A DNA stretch of 64,000 nt from Bradyrhizobium ottawaense (GTDB taxonomy: Bacteria; Pseudomonadota; Alphaproteobacteria; Rhizobiales; Xanthobacteraceae). The position numbers and the translations under genes were made by a program. The notes beneath the pieces are model-generated. The model worked only from the letters and a program-made list of their open reading frames with translations. It searched no databases and was not told the origin of the DNA. Shown piece by piece: positions 55,898 to 64,000 of this stretch (position 1 is the first letter of the stretch; every line of letters starts with the position of its first letter). Location of the stretch: positions 7,230,001 to 7,294,000 of the forward strand of contig NZ_CP029425.2 in NCBI RefSeq assembly GCF_002278135.3, written 5' to 3'.

Positions 55898-56941
55898 TCA
55901 CTGCGTCACCGCGGCAATCGCCAATGGGTCGGGACGCCGATAAATTCCGCCCTTGTTCAGGAGCGCCCAGATGATCCGCGCCGTCTTATTGGCCTGCGCG
56001 ACGGCGGCAACCTTGAAGGGGCGTCTGGCGAGAAGCGCCTTCAGCCACGGCCGCGCCCGAACGTCGTTTCGGACAAGCCGCAAGACGGCCGTTGCCCCGA
56101 CAACGAGGAGAGAGCGGAGTTCTGGATTTCCCATCTTCGATATTCGTCCCAACCGCTCTTTGCCTCCGCTTGAATGAGGCCGCGGCGTCAATCCCAGCCA
56201 GGCGGCAAAGTGGCGAGCCGACTTGAACCCGCCGGGATCCGGCACAAGCGCTTTGATGGTCGCCGCCGTAATGGCGCCGACGCCAGGGATCGTGGTCAAC
56301 CGACGCATGTCCTCGTCGTGCTTGGCCTCCGCGACGATTGCGCGCTCGAGCCTCTCGATCTGGTCGGCTGAAGCTTCAATCTCGTCGGCAATAGCCATCA
56401 GCGCGAAGCGCGCTGCTGCGGGCAGGCGTGCATCTGTCTCATCCCGTATGATTGCGACCAGCGCCTCAACCTTTGCCAGGCCGGCGGTGGCGATGATCCC
56501 CAATTCTGCCAGATGCGCGCGCAACGCGTTGACCGACTGCGTTCGCTGCCGCACTAGAAGAGCGCGGGTCTTCAGCACCATCGCGGCAGCCTGTTGCTCA
56601 GCCGTCTTAATCGGCACGAAGCGCATGGTCTTTCGGGTCACCGCTTCGCTGATGGCCTCAGCGTCCGCCGCATCCGTCTTGCCACGCTTGACGAAGGGTT
56701 TGACATAAGCCGGCGGAATGAGCCGGACCTCATGACCGAGAGCTGCGATCTCGCGCGCCCAATAGTGGGCGCTACCGCATGCTTCCATCCCCACCAGGCA
56801 TGCTGGCAGCTTCTCAAAGAAACGCAGAACTTCGCTGCGCCGTAGCTTCCGGTTGAACACGGGTGAGCCCTCGGCATCCGCCCCGTGAACCTGGAAAACG
56901 TGCTTGGCCAGATCCAGCCCGATGGTGATAACCTGTTTCAC
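55898..56941 (-). CDS. IS110-family transposase
   Basis: The protein of 347 residues starts with a GTG giving VKQVITIGLDLAKHVFQVHG after GGAGGGA. The N-terminal RuvC-like DEDD domain shows Asp in GLDLAK, GMEACGSAHYWAREI and VKRGKTDAADAEAI. The C-terminal Transposase_20 domain has RRLTTIPGVGAITAATIKAL and the serine-containing FAAWLGLTPRPHSSGGKERL. All regions are present and length is normal. Elements of this family lack inverted repeats, so I set no element ends. Confidence 0.92.
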   Translation of the reverse strand: MKQVITIGLDLAKHVFQVHGADAEGSPVFNRKLRRSEVLRFFEKLPACLVGMEACGSAHYWAREIAALGHEVRLIPPAYVKPFVKRGKTDAADAEAISEAVTRKTMRFVPIKTAEQQAAAMVLKTRALLVRQRTQSVNALRAHLAELGIIATAGLAKVEALVAIIRDETDARLPAAARFALMAIADEIEASADQIERLERAIVAEAKHDEDMRRLTTIPGVGAITAATIKALVPDPGGFKSARHFAAWLGLTPRPHSSGGKERLGRISKMGNPELRSLLVVGATAVLRLVRNDVRARPWLKALLARRPFKVAAVAQANKTARIIWALLNKGGIYRRPDPLAIAAVTQ

Positions 56942-57030
56942 GGAACGGTCCCTCCTTTGTGGCGTTCGAACAACGACCACGTTCTAGCACTTTGATGCTG
57001 TTGGAGCGGGCCGTTCCACCACATCAAGTT

Positions 57031-57960
57031 TTATCCAGTCCTGAGTTCGCCCCGGCTGTTGGATTTGCCCGGTTGGGCGGTGGTAGCGACGGGAGCTGGC
57101 GCGGAGCCCTCGGCATAGCGCAGCGCCAGATCCCGGCGCGGATCGCAGGTGAAGGCGAACTCGGACGGCGTCTTCCATCCGAGCCGCGAGTGTGGTCGTG
57201 CGTCGTTGTAATCGGTCCGCCAGCATCGGAGCGCGACGCGGGCATGGGCCAGCGACGTGAACAGCGTCTCGTTCAACAATTCATCCCGCAGCCGGCCATT
57301 GAAGCTCTCGATAAAGGCATTCTGCATGGGCTTGCCCGGCGCGATGTAGTGCCATGCAACACGGCTCTGATCGGCCCATGTCAGGATGGCGTTGCTGGTG
57401 AACTCGCTGCCGTTGTCGCTGACCACCATCTTCGGCTTGCCGCGTTCCATCAGCAGCCGGTCCAGCTCCCGCGCCACACGGGTGCCGGAGAGCGAGGTGT
57501 CGGCTACCAGCGCCAGGCACTCGCGGGTGCAATCATCGACCACGGTGAGGATACGGAAGCGGCGGCCATCGGTGAGCTGATCCGACACGAAGTCGAGCGA
57601 CCAGCGGTCGTTCGGCGCCATCGGCACCATCATCGGCGCCCGGGTCCCGATCGCCCGCTTGCGGCCGCCGCGGCGGCGCACCGCAAGCCTCTCTTCCCGG
57701 TAGAGCCGGAACAGCTTCTTGTGGTTGATCAGATAGCCTTCCCGCTTGAGCAGAACATGGAGGCGCCGATAGCCGAAGCGGCGGCGCTCCTGGGCGATCG
57801 CCTTCATGCGCTGGCGAACGCCGGCTTCGTCCGCCCGGGTCGTCCGGTATCTCATGGTCATGCGGCAGCAGCCGATGGCTTTACACGCCCGCCGTTCACT
57901 CATCCCGTGGGCAGCCACGAGATGCGCGACAGCCTTCCGCTTGGCCGCGGGCGTCACCAC
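57031..57960 (-). CDS. IS3-family transposase OrfB
   Basis: The integrase-type protein of 309 residues starts near [19 protein letters not shown], overlapping the end of orfA by a few bases as expected for programmed frameshifting in IS3. The DDE triad is seen as Asp in [13 protein letters not shown], Asp in [13 protein letters not shown] and Glu in [12 protein letters not shown]. Full length and apparently active. Confidence 0.9.
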   Translation of the reverse strand: MVTPAAKRKAVAHLVAAHGMSERRACKAIGCCRMTMRYRTTRADEAGVRQRMKAIAQERRRFGYRRLHVLLKREGYLINHKKLFRLYREERLAVRRRGGRKRAIGTRAPMMVPMAPNDRWSLDFVSDQLTDGRRFRILTVVDDCTRECLALVADTSLSGTRVARELDRLLMERGKPKMVVSDNGSEFTSNAILTWADQSRVAWHYIAPGKPMQNAFIESFNGRLRDELLNETLFTSLAHARVALRCWRTDYNDARPHSRLGWKTPSEFAFTCDPRRDLALRYAEGSAPAPVATTAQPGKSNSRGELRTG

Positions 57961-58220
57961 TTCTTTCCCAAGAGGTCCTTCAACGCCGCATTGTCCAGCA
58001 TGGAGTCGGCCAGCAGCCGTTTCAGTCGCGTGTTCTCGTCCTCCAGCGTCTTTAGCCGCTTGGCCTCCGACACCTCCATGCCACCGAACTTGGCCTTCCA
58101 TTTGTAGATGCTGGCGTCGCTGACGCCATGCTTGCGGCACAGATCGGCGACCGACACGCCGGCCTCATGCTCCTTCAAAATCCCGATGATCTGCTCTTCC
58201 GAAAAGCGGCTGCGCTTCAT
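57954..58220 (-). CDS. IS3-family OrfA
   Basis: The protein of 88 residues begins [20 protein letters not shown], has a helix-turn-helix ([20 protein letters not shown]) and a leucine-zipper-like region ([20 protein letters not shown]). It binds the element ends and works with OrfB. Confidence 0.9.
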   Translation of the reverse strand: MKRSRFSEEQIIGILKEHEAGVSVADLCRKHGVSDASIYKWKAKFGGMEVSEAKRLKTLEDENTRLKRLLADSMLDNAALKDLLGKKW

Positions 58221-58281
58221 GCTCTGGTCCTTGTGGTGGGCCAGAACGAACTTCAAACTGGATCAAGCCCGAGGGGCAAGG

Positions 58282-58985
58282 TCAGATGTGATCGGGCACG
58301 ATTGGTAGCTTTTGGAGCGCTTCCAACATCTGCTTGAGTTTGGCCGAACTGGCGTATCGCTCTTCCGTAATGTTGTCGCCGCCATGGCCGAGTATGTCGG
58401 CGCGGAGTTCAGAAGCCACGCCAGCGTGCTTCAGATCAGCGCCTCCGCTTTTGCGAAACGAATGGAAAACCTTCTTCTCGGCGGCATTGGGCACCGCGAC
58501 GTTTGGCACTTTGATCCAATCACCATAGAACGTGTCGCCGAGTCCGGTCATTAGCCGCTCGCAGCTCCGGAAATAAAAGCTTGTGGCCCAGCTTTTTAAT
58601 GGCGGAGTGGTATTGAAGAAACCCAAGTCGGAGAACTTCACTTATGAGCGGCACTCGCCGCATCGACTGCAGATTCTTCAGCGCTCGGTGCTCGTTCGGC
58701 CGAATGAAGATATAGGGGATTCCATTCTCTTCGAGAACGTCATCGATGTCCAAGCCGCATAGCTCCTCTCGGCGCCCGAAAGTGTATCTCGCGAGGTACG
58801 GTACGACGTGCAATGCGTCGTGATAGACGAGCGAACCGGCCTTGATCCTGTTTTCGGAATCCTTGCATCCTCTCCATGGAGCTTGACGGAATATAGCGGC
58901 CAAGTCTTCAGCAGAAAACGGATTGCTTTGGTCGCGATCCCTACCTTTCTTCGTTACCCCTAGGCCTGCAGCGATCGCATTCGTC
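58282..58985 (-). pseudogene. Tyrosine recombinase (integrase) remnant, frameshifted
   Basis: A first frame reads FSAEDLAAIFRQAPWRG, LHVVPYLARYTFGRREELCGL and LGHKLLFPELRAAN; after a frameshift near 58550 a second continues with TGLGDTFYGDWIKVPN, KVFHSFRKSGGADLKHAGVA, DILGHGGDNITEERYAS. The catalytic Arg (RREE), HxxR (HSFR), His (GHGG) and the Tyr (EERYAS) are all recognisable, but spread over two frames and with no N-terminal half. It touches the 3' end of nodU, so a former integrating element ended here. Confidence 0.75.
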
Positions 58986-60738
58986 AAACAAGGCGGCCTC
59001 TGGCGGGAGGTATCCGATCTTTGGCGTACGGTTCCGCCTCCGCGCGCTGAGAGAGAAAGATGTCGTTGGCCAGCACTGAGTCTCCGCCCGCGCGTTTCGT
59101 CCACAGCACGCCATCGCACCACACGTGGTCAACGCGGTCCCACTGGCAGGCAGATGCCGCATTCGGGAAAAACCCGCGTCCATTGTGATTGGCGCTTGTG
59201 TTGCATAGTAGCGGAATGCCCGTGAGGCCCTCGTATTCGACGAGAAGTTCGGCGATTTTGTGCTGAGAGGTCCTGCAAATAGTCTGCAATCGAGCAGATC
59301 CGTCCAGATGCACAACAGCGGGGATCTTGGCCCGCCATTCTGCTCGTGTTAGGTGCTCGAAGAGCATGTAAGGGTCTGGCGTTCCAGGACTAAAAATATC
59401 CGGCGCACGATCCTCCAGGCATATTGGCGCTACCGGCCGGAAGTGCTCGCGAAGTTTGATGTCGTTGAGACGGTCCTTCATTCGCGGCGATGTCGCCGCG
59501 GCCAGTATGCTTCTGCTACCCAAAGCCCGAGGTCCAAGCTCCGCGCGGCCGGCAAGGAAAATGACGGGCTTGTTGCTGGCGAGAATCGTTGCAAGTTCAC
59601 GCATGCTACATGGTGAGCCGTCCCATCCGGGCGGCACGTCGCCTCGTTCCACGGCTGGACCACTATAGACGGACCATTCCAATGGTACAAAGCCTTGGTC
59701 CGCCCCTAATGCGGAGCAAGCGGCACCTATTGCCGAGCCACTGTCATTCGGAAAGGGTGGCACCCAGATAGCATCGAACAAGCCGGCAGCTCGTAGTGTG
59801 CTATTCCATTTTATGTTGAGACCGCAACCGCCGGCGATGCACAGATTGCGCGCGGGAAGCCTCGAATGTCTCTGTATAGCACTCGCGAGCTTGGTAACGA
59901 GCAGACGCTCTTGGAACCAATGAAAGGATGCAAGCACATCTTCGGGGGCTTTGGCTTTTAACCGTAGCGCGCTGGCATCGAAGAACTCGTGGACAGGCTC
60001 AAGCGCGGCGTCCTCGCTGCAACGATCGACTGGCTCCGTAAACGTGCTAAAGTGCTTTTCGTAGAGCTCCTGAAACACCTCGACGATGCCTTCGTCGACC
60101 GAACCGAGCGCGATATAGGCCATCAACTTGCCCGCAACACCGAGGTCCCACTTGGTCCGGTTCGACTGCTTGTATGGTCCGAAGTGGTAGCCTGCGGCAG
60201 CATAAGCATGCCCGATCAGCGGGAAGAGGCACTCGAGGAACCTGGCTGCGCGGCGTTCTATATGGTAGAGACGTGGAAAGGAGGCGCCGTCCCACACCAG
60301 ACAGAACGCGGGCTGCCCGGCCTTGGCGAAAGGGCTAGTACAAAAGGCCGAAGCCACATGGGCTGTGACATGCGGATAGCTTTGATAGGGGAAGGCGCTC
60401 CCGTTGAGCATTAGCCCAGAGCCGTCGTGCGCTATGAGGAGGCCTTCGGCATCGCCCTCAACATACGGCGCCCCTTTAAGGGTAATGGGTGCAGTCCCAC
60501 TGAAAACCTCAAATTGTGACTCGACCTCGCCCCACCATCCGTCGATGACGAAGCGATCAACGTCTCGCGGATCAAAACCGTGCTCTGCCAGGGCGACAAC
60601 AACTGCATCGAGATTGTCGATTTTTTGATATCGCGGATTATTGCCCCGCTTCTCCTGCTCGATACAAAAGACAAGCCGTCCGTCCTCGATAAGAGCGACT
60701 GCTCCGTCATGGGTCAGTTTGATACCGCAGATGCGCAT
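58984..60738 (-). CDS. nodU: NodU-type carbamoyltransferase
   Basis: The protein has 584 residues from MRICGIKLTHDGAVALIEDG; upstream in-frame codons extend to 60948 but do not look conserved. Typical family segments follow: LVFCIEQEKRGNNPRY, the nucleotide-binding GYHFGPYKQ region, IAGGCGLNIKWNSTLRAAGL and ELGPRALGSRSILAAATSP, and near the end IPLLCNTSANHNGRGFFP. NodU adds a carbamoyl group from carbamoyl phosphate to the Nod factor, giving host-range variation. The last 20 or so residues run into integrase debris and are probably not original. No nod box was found upstream, and no nod genes adjoin it, so expression is doubtful. Confidence 0.85.
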   Translation of the reverse strand: MRICGIKLTHDGAVALIEDGRLVFCIEQEKRGNNPRYQKIDNLDAVVVALAEHGFDPRDVDRFVIDGWWGEVESQFEVFSGTAPITLKGAPYVEGDAEGLLIAHDGSGLMLNGSAFPYQSYPHVTAHVASAFCTSPFAKAGQPAFCLVWDGASFPRLYHIERRAARFLECLFPLIGHAYAAAGYHFGPYKQSNRTKWDLGVAGKLMAYIALGSVDEGIVEVFQELYEKHFSTFTEPVDRCSEDAALEPVHEFFDASALRLKAKAPEDVLASFHWFQERLLVTKLASAIQRHSRLPARNLCIAGGCGLNIKWNSTLRAAGLFDAIWVPPFPNDSGSAIGAACSALGADQGFVPLEWSVYSGPAVERGDVPPGWDGSPCSMRELATILASNKPVIFLAGRAELGPRALGSRSILAAATSPRMKDRLNDIKLREHFRPVAPICLEDRAPDIFSPGTPDPYMLFEHLTRAEWRAKIPAVVHLDGSARLQTICRTSQHKIAELLVEYEGLTGIPLLCNTSANHNGRGFFPNAASACQWDRVDHVWCDGVLWTKRAGGDSVLANDIFLSQRAEAEPYAKDRIPPARGRLV

Positions 60739-61238
60739 ACTGTCTCCGAACCTAATGCCGGTGATCCACTCGACTTGAAGGCGCCGCAACTGTTGCTCAT
60801 CGCGAGACTCAGATGGGCTCCCATCTGTCACGATGCACGCTCTGGGCCAGTTCAAATCAGTGGAATCGCTGGCGATTGTCTGATCAAAGTCGGAGTTGGA
60901 AGCGACTTGACCGATTCGTGACACCGGACGCGTTCGGTTTCGGACCAAGCACTCCCGCCTACGGCGACAATTTGCGTGCGTGCGACCTGCGGCCCTTTGT
61001 GCCTTCTCCGACGTCGAGCGAACGAGTGCATCGGAACTCTTTACCGGATGGTGAGATCGTCGACCAGATCAGGAGACGTGACCTCCAGAGGCGGCGACGA
61101 AATGCGGTCTTTGACGTTACGATTCGACCGATGCTCGCCGTTAACGGACATAGGAGCTGCTTACATTGCCGAGTGCAAGTCATCAGCTGAAGCGCAGATA
61201 TTCACAACCATGCCTTTCGTCTGGAACTGGACCGGCCG
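60739..61238. other. Gap between nodU and the aminotransferase gene
   Basis: About 500 bases. The nodU reading frame remains open up to 60948 but is not family-like. No nod box, sigma-54 site or further gene was recognised. Confidence 0.4.
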
Positions 61239-62432
61239 TTATTTGATCCTAAGGCTATTTAGCGCCTGGACGACGCGCGTCAGGCCGATGGCCGATGCCC
61301 CCGGAGGGGCGCCGAATGAGAGTCGCAGACCGTTGACGTCGCCAAACGCGTCTCCCCCAACGCAAGCCACGTTAGTTTGCTTCAGGAGCCAGCTTGCAAC
61401 ATCATCCGTCACTCCAACGCGACCTTCGTCCTGCAAAGCAGATGCAAGCCTGTTCAGATCAAGATAGAAGAATAATGCCCCGTCGGCACGAGGTGGCGTT
61501 ACATCACGTAGATTAGAAAGGATGTTAAGACCTATGTCGCGAGCGTCGAAAAGCCGTTGGTATGTCTCCCGCTCAATACGGCCGCCGACCTGAAAGTGGC
61601 TCAGCGTAGCCTGCTGCGCCTCTCGACTTGGTATCATCGCTGCATAGCCCTGAAGCTTTCTAGCGGCGGAAACGATGGCCCTTGGAGCCGCGAAATAACC
61701 CAAGCGAGAGCCTGATATCTCCAGCGCCTGTGAACATGGATTGACCATGATCGTTCGCGATCGCACGGCGGGGTGCGCCACGACGATCGACTCATGGCGG
61801 TGTAAACCAGTGAATACCAATCTTGAGTAGCGCTCGTCCGAAATGATCCATATTCGGAATTCGATAGCAAGCTCGCCGACGTCCTGCAATGTTGTTCGGC
61901 TGTAGACTGCGCCCGTCGGATTGTTGGGTGAATTGATAATCATCGCTTTAGTCCGCGATGTAATGGCAGCTCGGATTGAGTTGCCATCAGGAGTATATCG
62001 TGGGCGCTGAGCGTCGACGAACACTGGTACTGCGCCAGCGGCGTGAACCAGTGCTGGGACAAACGGTTGCCAGGGGCGGATAATGATAACTTCGTCGCCC
62101 CGCTCTAGGACAGCCAGGCCCGCACAAAGCAGCGCTTCCTTTGAGCCGGCAGTGATTGCGATCTCTTCCGCACTCCAATCAAAGCCTGTCTGGGCGGCGA
62201 GCCTTTCCGCAATAGCTTTGCGGAGCGGCATGAGGCCAATGGGATCCAGGACGCCGCTCGCCCCAGAATCGACAGTAACCATCGCCCTCTCGTGCGCTAA
62301 TGAGAGTGACTGGAAGATCTCGTCATTTGCGAGATCGATAAACTCATGCCCGCCAAAAGCAGAACCCGACGCCACGTCCTGGGCGCCGGGCACACGCTCT
62401 GTAAAACAGAACGATATCGAGTCTGACTGCAA
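61239..62432 (-). CDS. PLP-dependent aminotransferase, catalytic lysine replaced
   Basis: The protein of 397 residues is a fold-type I class I/II aminotransferase: EEIAITAGSKEALLCAG binds the cofactor phosphate, MIINSPNNPTGAVYSR carries the Asn, and IWIISDERYSRLVF the Asp that contacts the pyridine. But where the Schiff-base lysine normally lies (SxSKxxxxxGxRxGY) the sequence is NPCSQALEISGSRLGYF: Gln235 instead of Lys, codon CAG at 61728-61730, one base from AAG. Arg243 of the same motif is kept. The start is a TTG at 62432 directly after GGAGGTCAC. Either a damaged gene or a non-transaminating PLP protein. It follows no known rhizobial pathway in this window. Confidence 0.85.
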   Translation of the reverse strand: MQSDSISFCFTERVPGAQDVASGSAFGGHEFIDLANDEIFQSLSLAHERAMVTVDSGASGVLDPIGLMPLRKAIAERLAAQTGFDWSAEEIAITAGSKEALLCAGLAVLERGDEVIIIRPWQPFVPALVHAAGAVPVFVDAQRPRYTPDGNSIRAAITSRTKAMIINSPNNPTGAVYSRTTLQDVGELAIEFRIWIISDERYSRLVFTGLHRHESIVVAHPAVRSRTIMVNPCSQALEISGSRLGYFAAPRAIVSAARKLQGYAAMIPSREAQQATLSHFQVGGRIERETYQRLFDARDIGLNILSNLRDVTPPRADGALFFYLDLNRLASALQDEGRVGVTDDVASWLLKQTNVACVGGDAFGDVNGLRLSFGAPPGASAIGLTRVVQALNSLRIK

Positions 62433-64000
62433 GTGACCTCCTACGGTCGTCGAACTCGAGCAGCGAGCCAAAGCTCGCGACCGCCGTACTCTCGCGGTCT
62501 AGCCATCGAACCATATTCGGCGAGGCTGGCGATCTCACCTACACCGACACAGCCCCCCTACACAAAGCCGACAGCCTAATCGCCCGTCGCTCCATGCTGA
62601 GTGCTTGGTGCGACAATTGTGGCTCAACATCAAACTGACGGCTCTTTGGCTCGACTACGCTGCATAGAACGGCTGGACTGCTTGCAAAATGCGGGCCCCT
62701 GCCATCCTCCTACTTGCGAAGCGTTTTGCAGCCGGCACGTGGATACTTGAACGACCTCGGGCTCAAAGGATTTCGCAAACGTGAGGACTAGGCACGTGCG
62801 CCGCGACAGAGCCGTTGACGGTGACATATTGCAGTTGCTCCTGCCAAATTCGTTCAAGGTGCATCGGCGCCCGATCCGCGCAGGCGGCACGGTGTGTCAT
62901 CGCCAGGAATTTTGGTGCCTGATCAATCACCAGTGTTAGTAGTTGATCCGGTACGCGTTGAAAACGCGCGTTAAGATGTTGCGACCTTTCCAGACAATCA
63001 TGCACCATGCAAGCTGATGATAGAGGGTCAATATGTAAGCCAAATGGAAGCGAAGATTACAATGGCGTGAGAAGGACGGTTTTCACTCTGTGGAGGTTGA
63101 GATCGACAAAGCCGTTCTATTCGTCACTCGCCCCCTGAGATTGATTAGGGTAAGGCAGGAAAACATCGGGCCGCGAGATCGGTCAGGCGCTCGCTACCCC
63201 AGAGAGCCTGTTCGTAGCAGTGTGCGCACAGCGGCTACCAAATGTGAGTTGGCCAAAGAACGGAGGGGCTAGGTTGCCTATAAGTCCATTCGTTACTCTG
63301 TCCCGCAGACGGACGTGCGCACTTCGACTGTCCAGGACCCGGCTCTCGGTATCGGCAATCGCGCAATGGGTCGCTTTGCATCATCTGCCGGGTCTTACTC
63401 GCAAAACACGAAAATACCAACGCGCCGCTACCAGGCCTGCTTGGAGCCCTTTTCTAATGCTGGTCGTCCGTAAGGACCCGCTTTGGTGGTTTCCCCGCAG
63501 AATGGAAGGAAATGAGTGGAACATCAGAAGGCTTTCACTGACTTCAAGCACTCGCACCTTCGCTCCGGTGTGGCGCTTTTCGCACACAGTCGTAGCATCT
63601 TGAACATCGTGTGAGGGCCTGAACGAGGCACAACACTCAACTGAGTGGCTAGAGTGGCTCGTGTTCCAATTTTCCTCGCTCTAGAAGTGCCAGCCAGTAT
63701 TTTCAAAGGAGTGGTACGACGCTTGCTTAAGGATGAAGCGAACTTCCGCCTTCATATAGCCATGCGAGGCGCCCCGCCAGATCGGCTTCTTAAGAAGTGG
63801 GTGACTATATGTCCGGTGTCGCCGGTGCGTTTCTCTGCGCTTCAAGCGAACCATGGTCGCGTGTTGTTGATCAGCTGAAGAAAATGATTCCGACGCTTGC
63901 ACTCCGTGGGCAAGCAGGTGTCGCGGTCTATGCTTTCATGCAAGAGCGTGGGATCCGATATGCAAGGGCGATTCAATCGAACGATAATTCAGTGCGCATC
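62433..64000. other. Right end of the window, no gene identified
   Basis: Short frames only. A minus-strand frame at 62763-63008 (81 residues, LTLVIDQAPKFLAMTHRAA) looks regular but I cannot name a family. A plus-strand frame at 63645-63878 (EVPASIFKGVVRRLLKDEAN) is equally unassigned. No terminator, nod box or repeat was clear. Confidence 0.4.

Larger units (their letters stand above)
57022..58272 (-). mobile_element. IS3-family insertion sequence
   Basis: The element carries overlapping orfA and orfB. Its ends are related inverted repeats: ATCCAGTCCTGAGTTCGCC at 57033 and, on the other side, the reverse complement ATCCAGTTTGAAGTTCG ending near 58263. The stop codon of orfB lies within the left repeat. 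It abuts the intact IS110 element; exact outer bases are uncertain by several positions. Confidence 0.8.

Noticed and set aside
57031..58140. A longer OrfB beginning at 58140
   Set aside because: The first 60 residues overlap orfA in another frame and are rich in Arg, Gly and Gln. The real OrfB starts near 57960 or is made by frameshifting from orfA.
60739..61238. A nod box upstream of nodU
   Set aside because: The 9-base ATC-containing half-sites and the ATCGATT core of a nod box were not found in this interval.
63235..63603. Possible transposase end near the right border
   Set aside because: A minus-strand phrase (VRVLEVSESLLMFHSF) vaguely recalls a transposase C-terminus, but no catalytic motif or inverted repeat supports it.

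Overview
The window looks like an accessory or symbiosis-island segment of a Bradyrhizobium-like alphaproteobacterium (inference). The evidence is a nodU-type carbamoyltransferase, a Nif11-type peptide gene behind a sequence that fits the sigma-54 promoter consensus, high-GC codon use, several insertion sequences and many decayed genes. No replication genes, rRNA or intact tRNA were seen.

Layout. 1-2.3 kb: a membrane protein gene that runs off the left edge, a broken small membrane gene, a 3' fragment of a tRNA-Gly gene and a pyruvate kinase remnant. 2.3-7.0 kb, minus strand: an Lrp/AsnC regulator, an FAD dehydrogenase, a TIM-barrel (PEP-hydrolase-like) protein and a Tm-1-like/UPF0261 protein, probably a small-molecule catabolic set. 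7.1-10.2 kb, plus strand: decayed genes (a second TIM-barrel protein, a sugar-phosphate-isomerase-like protein, a ferredoxin-reductase-like flavoprotein and a PAS sensor). 11.1-15 kb: a possible peptide natural-product locus with a Nif11-leader precursor, a PoyD-like radical SAM epimerase and four small unknown genes. 15-23.3 kb: IS21, an HExxH metallopeptidase, a decayed exonuclease, a hipBA toxin-antitoxin pair and an IS630 element.

23.4-49.0 kb, minus strand, is the centre of interest: ten tightly packed genes. In transcription order they are a V8-like trypsin-fold protease, a small Ig-like/CNA-B-like protein, a second trypsin-fold protease, a trypsin-fold protease joined to a P-loop-like domain, a STAND-type NTPase, a secreted OmpA-like protein, a beta-rich protein of about 3,307 residues, a membrane protein with a conserved C-terminal domain, an SGNH hydrolase and a trypsin-phospholipase D fusion. 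It reads as one surveillance/effector machine, but its function is not known to me. After 1.6 kb of decayed DNA comes a second compact minus-strand operon (50.6-53.5 kb) with four ubiquitin-like conjugation parts: a Ubl ending in two GG pairs, an E2-like protein with an HPN motif and candidate cysteine, a JAMM peptidase and a ThiF/E1-like protein. A perfect 14-bp palindrome lies just upstream of it.

53.6-64 kb: IS3 and IS110 elements and remnants, a frameshifted tyrosine recombinase, nodU, and a PLP aminotransferase whose Schiff-base lysine is replaced by glutamine. The last 1.5 kb holds nothing I can identify. Starts were refined by eye from ribosome binding sites, and domain calls come from motif recognition without database searches.
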